A DNA stretch of 41,074 nt, from NCBI GenBank assembly GCA_030916945.1, contig JAUPVS010000010.1, forward strand, positions 1 through 41,074. The letters are read 5' to 3'. The DNA comes from Patescibacteria group bacterium (GTDB taxonomy: Bacteria; Patescibacteriota; Saccharimonadia; Saccharimonadales; JAUPVS01). The notes beneath the pieces were generated by a model. It was given only the letters and a program-made list of their open reading frames with translations. It did not search any database and had not been told where the DNA came from. The position numbers were made by a program, and so were the translations under genes. Positions 37,135 through 41,074 of the stretch are shown here, piece by piece. How positions within the stretch are numbered: position 1 is the first letter of the stretch; each line of letters opens with the position of its first letter.

Positions 37135-37812
37135 TTAGTTTGCTCCCGCCGGCTGCTGGAATAAGTCGGCCGGTTTAGCCGTTTCGGAACGGGTTGAAAT
37201 AATCTTTGGAACGACCAGTACGACTTGCTTGGTGCCATCAAAGATGACCGGGTCAAAAATGGCTTTTATTTCGTAGCTGACCTTCTTTTCTTCGTTGGTA
37301 CTAAAGCCACTCAGGACAACCTCGGAAAAGGCTGGCTTAGATTCGCTCGAACCATCGACGGTATAGGTAGTGAACTTCAACGTATCAACATATTTGTTAA
37401 CGGTTGATAGTGCATCAGCGTTGCCGGTAATAACCAGGCTGTTAGTCGAGAGATCGAGTTTGATGTCGGAAATTGTAGCCGTAGCCGGTGTCATCTGGCC
37501 AAGATAATCAACAAGTCGTGAAGTTGTTGGCTTTTGCTCGTGCAAAGCCGTTAGACTACCTAGTTGATTCTGAACAGTCAAAATCTTATCTAGATCAGGC
37601 ACCGCCTTAAGGGTGGCGGTATTCTTTTTAATATCCTTGTCTAAGTCGCTAATACGCTTGGTTTGTAGCACGTTAACGACCAAGAATAGGCCCAGGAAGA
37701 TCAACAAAGACGCTGCTGTCACGGCGGCTGCTACCAGCAGAACCATATGCTTGCTCCGGCGAGCCTTGATAAATTCAAGTTTTACATCTGGTAGAAGGTT
37801 AAACTGGATCAT
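37135..37812 (-). CDS. pilN: PilN-like pilus alignment protein
   Basis: A 225-residue protein. The N-terminal MIQFNLLPDVKLEF is the (I/F)NLLP motif by which PilN binds PilM. It is followed by one membrane helix (MVLLVAAAVTAASLLIFLGLFLVVNVL), a coiled coil (LQTKRISDLDKDIKKNTATLKAV) and a ferredoxin-like domain (TATISDIKLDLSTNSLVITGNADALSTVNKYVDTL). It overlaps pilM by 4 nt and precedes pilO by 8 nt, so the three should be made in equal amounts. Confidence 0.92.
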   Translation of the reverse strand: MIQFNLLPDVKLEFIKARRSKHMVLLVAAAVTAASLLIFLGLFLVVNVLQTKRISDLDKDIKKNTATLKAVPDLDKILTVQNQLGSLTALHEQKPTTSRLVDYLGQMTPATATISDIKLDLSTNSLVITGNADALSTVNKYVDTLKFTTYTVDGSSESKPAFSEVVLSGFSTNEEKKVSYEIKAIFDPVIFDGTKQVVLVVPKIISTRSETAKPADLFQQPAGAN

Positions 37813-38849
37813 TCTTGTCGCTCCGCCAAACCTACGGCTACGCCGAAGCTATTAGAAATTGTCATCAGTTCACTTTGCCGGTCGGCTGGGAAGTTAGTGT
37901 TGCGCCAAGCGTTGCCAATCTCGACACTAATGCCAAATTTGTTAGCTATGTAAGATGGGAATTCTGGCAAGGTCGAGGCGCCGCCGGTAACGATAATGCG
38001 TTCTAGTTTATTTTCTGGATAGCGAGTCTGGAAAAACTTAATCGACTTCTCTATTTCGGTAACCAGTAAGTCGACTGTGTTGATTATAGCCTTATAAACC
38101 TGCCCTTCGAGCTTGTCTTTACTCAAACCAAACTTATAAACAAATTGTTCAGCTTGTTTCTGCTCGATATTCAGGTTCTGCATGGCGGAGCGGATAACCG
38201 CTTCGGTGCCGGTTGGTATGGATCGGGTCAGTCGGGGCGCATCGTTCATGGTTACAACCAAGTCGGTGGTCTTAAAACCAACGTCTACTACCATTTGTGG
38301 GGTTGCCGTAGCAGGAGCTACTAAGGCGCGGGCCAAGGCCAAGTTATCCGGCTCAAAGGCAATAACATTTAGACCAATCGATTCGAGCATGTCTAAACGT
38401 TTTTCGACAAAGTCGTTACTAACGCTGGTTAGTAACACTTCTACCTTAGTTTTGTCTTTAGGCGAATCGCCAATCACCGCCCAGTCGATCTTTGATTCGG
38501 CTAAAGGTGTCGGGATTAGTGAGTCTGCCTGAAAACGAATCGTTTTGGCTAACTCACTGGGCGACAGCCGATCGATGTCGACTACGGTTGTAAAAACTTT
38601 TTGCGAAGGTATGCCTACCGCCACGTTATGTGTAGTAACTTTGGCTTGGTTCAAAAGGTCTTTTAGCACTTGGACGACTTTTTGTTGGTCGGCATTCGAG
38701 TCGCTCACCGCAATATTGCTGTCTAGTGGCGTGTGGGCATACTTAATGAGCTGTCGAGCCGGTCCACTACCTCTTAACTGCACCAGTCGGATGGCAGTCG
38801 TGCCAAGGTCCAGTCCAAAAAAATCTGATACGCCAGTTATGAGACTCAT
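37809..38849 (-). CDS. pilM: Actin-like pilus assembly protein PilM
   Basis: A 346-residue cytoplasmic protein of the actin/FtsA fold. ATG 38849 is used, with GGAG 5 nt upstream and TATAAT at 38860-38865; the frame extends to 38882 but that part lies upstream of the promoter. FFGLDLGTTAIRLVQL is phosphate-binding loop 1, QMVVDVGFKTTDLVV is loop 2, and RIIVTGGASTLPEFPSYIANKF is the adenosine motif. PilM binds ATP and recruits PilN through its N-terminal NLLP motif. It is the first gene of the pilMNO-x-pilB-pilT-pilC operon, which ends at the terminator at 32043. Confidence 0.95.
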   Translation of the reverse strand: MSLITGVSDFFGLDLGTTAIRLVQLRGSGPARQLIKYAHTPLDSNIAVSDSNADQQKVVQVLKDLLNQAKVTTHNVAVGIPSQKVFTTVVDIDRLSPSELAKTIRFQADSLIPTPLAESKIDWAVIGDSPKDKTKVEVLLTSVSNDFVEKRLDMLESIGLNVIAFEPDNLALARALVAPATATPQMVVDVGFKTTDLVVTMNDAPRLTRSIPTGTEAVIRSAMQNLNIEQKQAEQFVYKFGLSKDKLEGQVYKAIINTVDLLVTEIEKSIKFFQTRYPENKLERIIVTGGASTLPEFPSYIANKFGISVEIGNAWRNTNFPADRQSELMTISNSFGVAVGLAERQE

Positions 38850-38859
38850 ATTAACTCCG

Positions 38860-38865
38860 ATTATA
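38860..38865 (-). promoter_or_regulatory. Extended -10 promoter of the pilM operon
   Basis: TGC-TATAAT reading leftward, 10 nt before ATG 38849, with GGAG between. Because GGAG is so close to the expected start site, the leader is very short. Confidence 0.6.
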
Positions 38866-38906
38866 GCATAAGCGTTATGCAAGGGTGCAAGCTTTTTATA
38901 ACAGCG

Positions 38907-41073
38907 CTACAAAGTTGGCGGCAAACTGGTGATAGAATCGTAGGCGCAATTGTTATTGGTACAGCCCCCGCCAATCTGCAAGGAGGCTGGTAGGTCACCC
39001 AAATAGAGCTCAGCCCCACCCACAAACACCTCGGCCGCGTTGGTTGTGGTAGCGGCTTCGTTAGGCTGGCTGTTACGCAGTGTCTGGAAGGTGCGCAGGA
39101 ACTTTACCTGTTGAGCTACAAAGGCACCACCAATCGTTAGCTTAGTGCCGCAGCGCGCATATAATTCATTGCCGTTCAAGATATTTCCGTTCGCCTCGGT
39201 GCAGGTGTAAATCTTACCGCCTTCGGTACCGCTTCTGGGTTGAGCTATAAAGACCCCATCAACTCGGCTAACACCACCGGCTATCTTGATATCACCGCTC
39301 GCGACTATCCATAGCGATGGTATTTCTGACTTGTTAACCCAGTTATTGCTGAACTGGATATTAGACGGTATGGTCACATCGCCATCGACATAAATAACCT
39401 TATGGCCGGTGTAATTTGGCGATGAGTTAATCAGGCTGATATCGCCAGCGTAAAAGTACGAGTTATCACCCAAGTTAGACAGGTTAACCGTACCGGACAC
39501 GCCACTTTGGGTGGTTGGGCGCTTACTATAGAAATCTGGTACACAGCGATAGAGTCCGCTATTACCACCGTAGTCAGGCACCTTGGTGCCGTCTAGTACG
39601 TACTGCCCAAGTGGCGAATTGGCACCGCTTACCGAGCTGGTCTGGCGGTTGGGGTCGTAGTTACCAAAGGCTAGATCATTAACCGGTCTCGCTAAAGTGC
39701 TGCCAGCGGTATTTTGACGCGGGCTATGTTGACCAGCAGTAAAGAAGTTTCGGTTGGTGCCTAAAGCGAAGCTGGCAAACTGGGTGGATGATCCCGCCCA
39801 GTGCTCTGGCTGACCAGGTGCCGGCGACGCTGGCTGCCCTGTCCATGGGTTAATAGTGCGGCTATAGGTTATGATCGAAGCCTGATCATTAGCCGCCGCA
39901 CAAGCTGCCGCATTACTAAAGGCCCCACCGGCCGCTACGTCCTGGCCATAAACTTTTACGTACGACTTATTACCAATCTGAATTTCGTGGGTACAGGAAG
40001 CTGGTCTGGCGCCAGGGTTTGCCACCAGCTCGGCCCGCGCTGTGTAGGACCCGGCCGGAGCACTCAGATTATCGAATGTACGGCTGCCAGTTGCGGCATT
40101 TGGCGGAAATTGCACAAGTGACGTTAATACATTACCGGGGGCAACTACCACTGCCCCGCCGACTGTGACTGGTGTTGGGAAGCTGTAATTGATAGTCAGG
40201 CTAAACGGCTCGCCTGGTTCCGGCTTACCTGGGCTAGTGCTAATCGTGCAGCTTAAGTCGGCCACCGGCCCACACGGCCCAACATCATTAACCGAACCAA
40301 CGTTGACCCACTGGCCGGTGTTATTACCATTGCTATCTATATTAAGAGCAAATATATAGTAATCACGCTGCTGGTCGGTATAAGATCCGATATCTACATC
40401 AAAACCGTGACGACCAACAAATCCACCAACATCGATGTCAGCATAACCCTCGGCAATCTTGGTACCACCAAAGCCCGGATAGGCGTCACGATAAATCTGG
40501 TAAAAGATAGCGTCACTAGGCTTGTCAGCATCAAGAATGAAACCTCTCAGGCGACGGTTGGCACAACTAGCCTGTCCAATCGGTGCGTAGACCGGGTTGT
40601 CCGGGCAATCTTCGTTCACAGCGTAGTCATCGTATGGCATGTAAACTTGCAAGCCGTTGTTGGCCAGAACTTGGTTCCAAGACCAGACAAAGAAGTCACC
40701 GGGGCGAATTTCGGCAAAGGTGCCGTTGCTACCGGTAATATTGTAGCTCCCTGGCGCGTTGTTGCCGCCCATCGGTATATTAAGGTTTCGGGAATCAATA
40801 ACTTGCGACGGGAATTGATCCCCCTGATGATACTGGGCCAGCGTAAAATGAATATCCCGACCCGCCCCGTAGTTAGCCGGTATTCCGTCTGGTGAGCTGT
40901 CGGCATCGAACCACTTTAACTGAAAACCGGTATTGGTCGCGGTGTCACAGTTAACTCTAAAACGAACCCGAATCGTATCCACCCAGTTAGTATTGGTGTA
41001 GTTCTTACTGGCATCACGTTGCTGGACGACCAGCGGCTGAGTGTAGCCAGCTTCTAGCGGATTATTGTTAGCC
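38907..41073 (-). CDS. Large exported protein of the pilus cluster, 5' end outside the window
   Basis: The frame is open through the right edge, so the N-terminus is missing; at least 722 residues are visible. An apparent start at 40982 is only an internal GTG. The first part is beta-rich and cysteine-bearing (VDTIRVRFRVNCDTATNTG, NEDCPDNPVYAPIGQASCANRRLRGF). An Ig-like module follows (CTISTSPGKPEPGEPFSLTINYSF...AGSYTARAELVANPGARPASCTHEI). A C-terminal region has the pattern GHKVIYVDGDVTIPSN...LWIVASGDIKIAGGVSRVDGVFIAQ, resembling the C-terminal domain of large PilX-associated and polymer-forming exported proteins. No sorting signal is seen. Location upstream of pilM suggests a pilus-linked adhesin, but this is inference. 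Confidence 0.75.
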   Translation of the reverse strand, partial: ANNNPLEAGYTQPLVVQQRDASKNYTNTNWVDTIRVRFRVNCDTATNTGFQLKWFDADSSPDGIPANYGAGRDIHFTLAQYHQGDQFPSQVIDSRNLNIPMGGNNAPGSYNITGSNGTFAEIRPGDFFVWSWNQVLANNGLQVYMPYDDYAVNEDCPDNPVYAPIGQASCANRRLRGFILDADKPSDAIFYQIYRDAYPGFGGTKIAEGYADIDVGGFVGRHGFDVDIGSYTDQQRDYYIFALNIDSNGNNTGQWVNVGSVNDVGPCGPVADLSCTISTSPGKPEPGEPFSLTINYSFPTPVTVGGAVVVAPGNVLTSLVQFPPNAATGSRTFDNLSAPAGSYTARAELVANPGARPASCTHEIQIGNKSYVKVYGQDVAAGGAFSNAAACAAANDQASIITYSRTINPWTGQPASPAPGQPEHWAGSSTQFASFALGTNRNFFTAGQHSPRQNTAGSTLARPVNDLAFGNYDPNRQTSSVSGANSPLGQYVLDGTKVPDYGGNSGLYRCVPDFYSKRPTTQSGVSGTVNLSNLGDNSYFYAGDISLINSSPNYTGHKVIYVDGDVTIPSNIQFSNNWVNKSEIPSLWIVASGDIKIAGGVSRVDGVFIAQPRSGTEGGKIYTCTEANGNILNGNELYARCGTKLTIGGAFVAQQVKFLRTFQTLRNSQPNEAATTTNAAEVFVGGAELYLGDLPASLQIGGGCTNNNCAYDSITSLPPTL

Positions 41074-41074
41074 G

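Overview
The window looks like a chromosomal segment of a Candidatus Saccharibacteria (TM7)-like member of the Patescibacteria. This is inferred from content, not from a marker gene. It holds a doubled type IV pilus gene set (pilMNO, two pilB, pilT, two pilC, pilD and about eight prepilins), compact short genes with 4-8 nt overlaps, standard-code stops, no biosynthetic operons, and WhiB- and NrdR-type regulators. Four tRNA genes are present (Gly-CCC, Thr-CGT, Asp-GTC, Arg-CCT). No rRNA, CRISPR array or insertion sequence was seen.

Layout. 1-4356: a leftward pilus operon (pilB1, pilC1, a GspH-like prepilin, a prepilin cut by the window edge). 4501-5127: a divergent membrane protein. 5153-5380: a compact transcription unit with either a 39-residue ORF or a structured RNA. 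5454-5877: nrdR, with an NrdR-box-like dyad over its start. 5874-8346: hexapeptide-repeat protein, GT2 glycosyltransferase and a small membrane protein. 8369-8782: tRNA-Gly and tRNA-Thr, each followed by a truncated copy of its own 3' end. 8811-20452: accessory genes, including a beta-helix surface protein, DUF1801, a divergent ZIP transporter/Fur-family regulator pair, exported and unknown proteins, a 2OG oxygenase, a cupin, a twin-arginine exported HExxH protein, WhiB, five small membrane proteins and a GNAT enzyme. 20506-23672: small genes downstream of tRNA-Asp whose 3' borders resemble the tRNA 3' end, with a 160-nt repeat present twice. 23716-26354: parvulin foldase, PH-domain membrane protein, tRNA-Arg with structured flanks, and ndk. 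26414-27334: Xer recombinase. 27331-41073: the second, fuller leftward pilus cluster, from a large exported protein and pilMNO through pilB2, pilT, pilC2, major pilin and pilD to four minor prepilins.

How it works together. PilM/N/O form the alignment complex, PilB1/B2 drive extension through PilC1/C2, PilT drives retraction, and PilD processes the prepilins. In this lineage such pili are expected to serve surface motility and host contact. The accessory block is mostly single genes with their own promoters.

Two patterns stand out beyond gene content. First, at least 14 genes have a TANNNT -10 box ending only 6-7 nt before the start codon, which predicts leaderless mRNAs. Second, tRNA 3'-end fragments and hairpin-rich spacers form a repeated architecture that may be a tRNA-targeted cassette insertion system.
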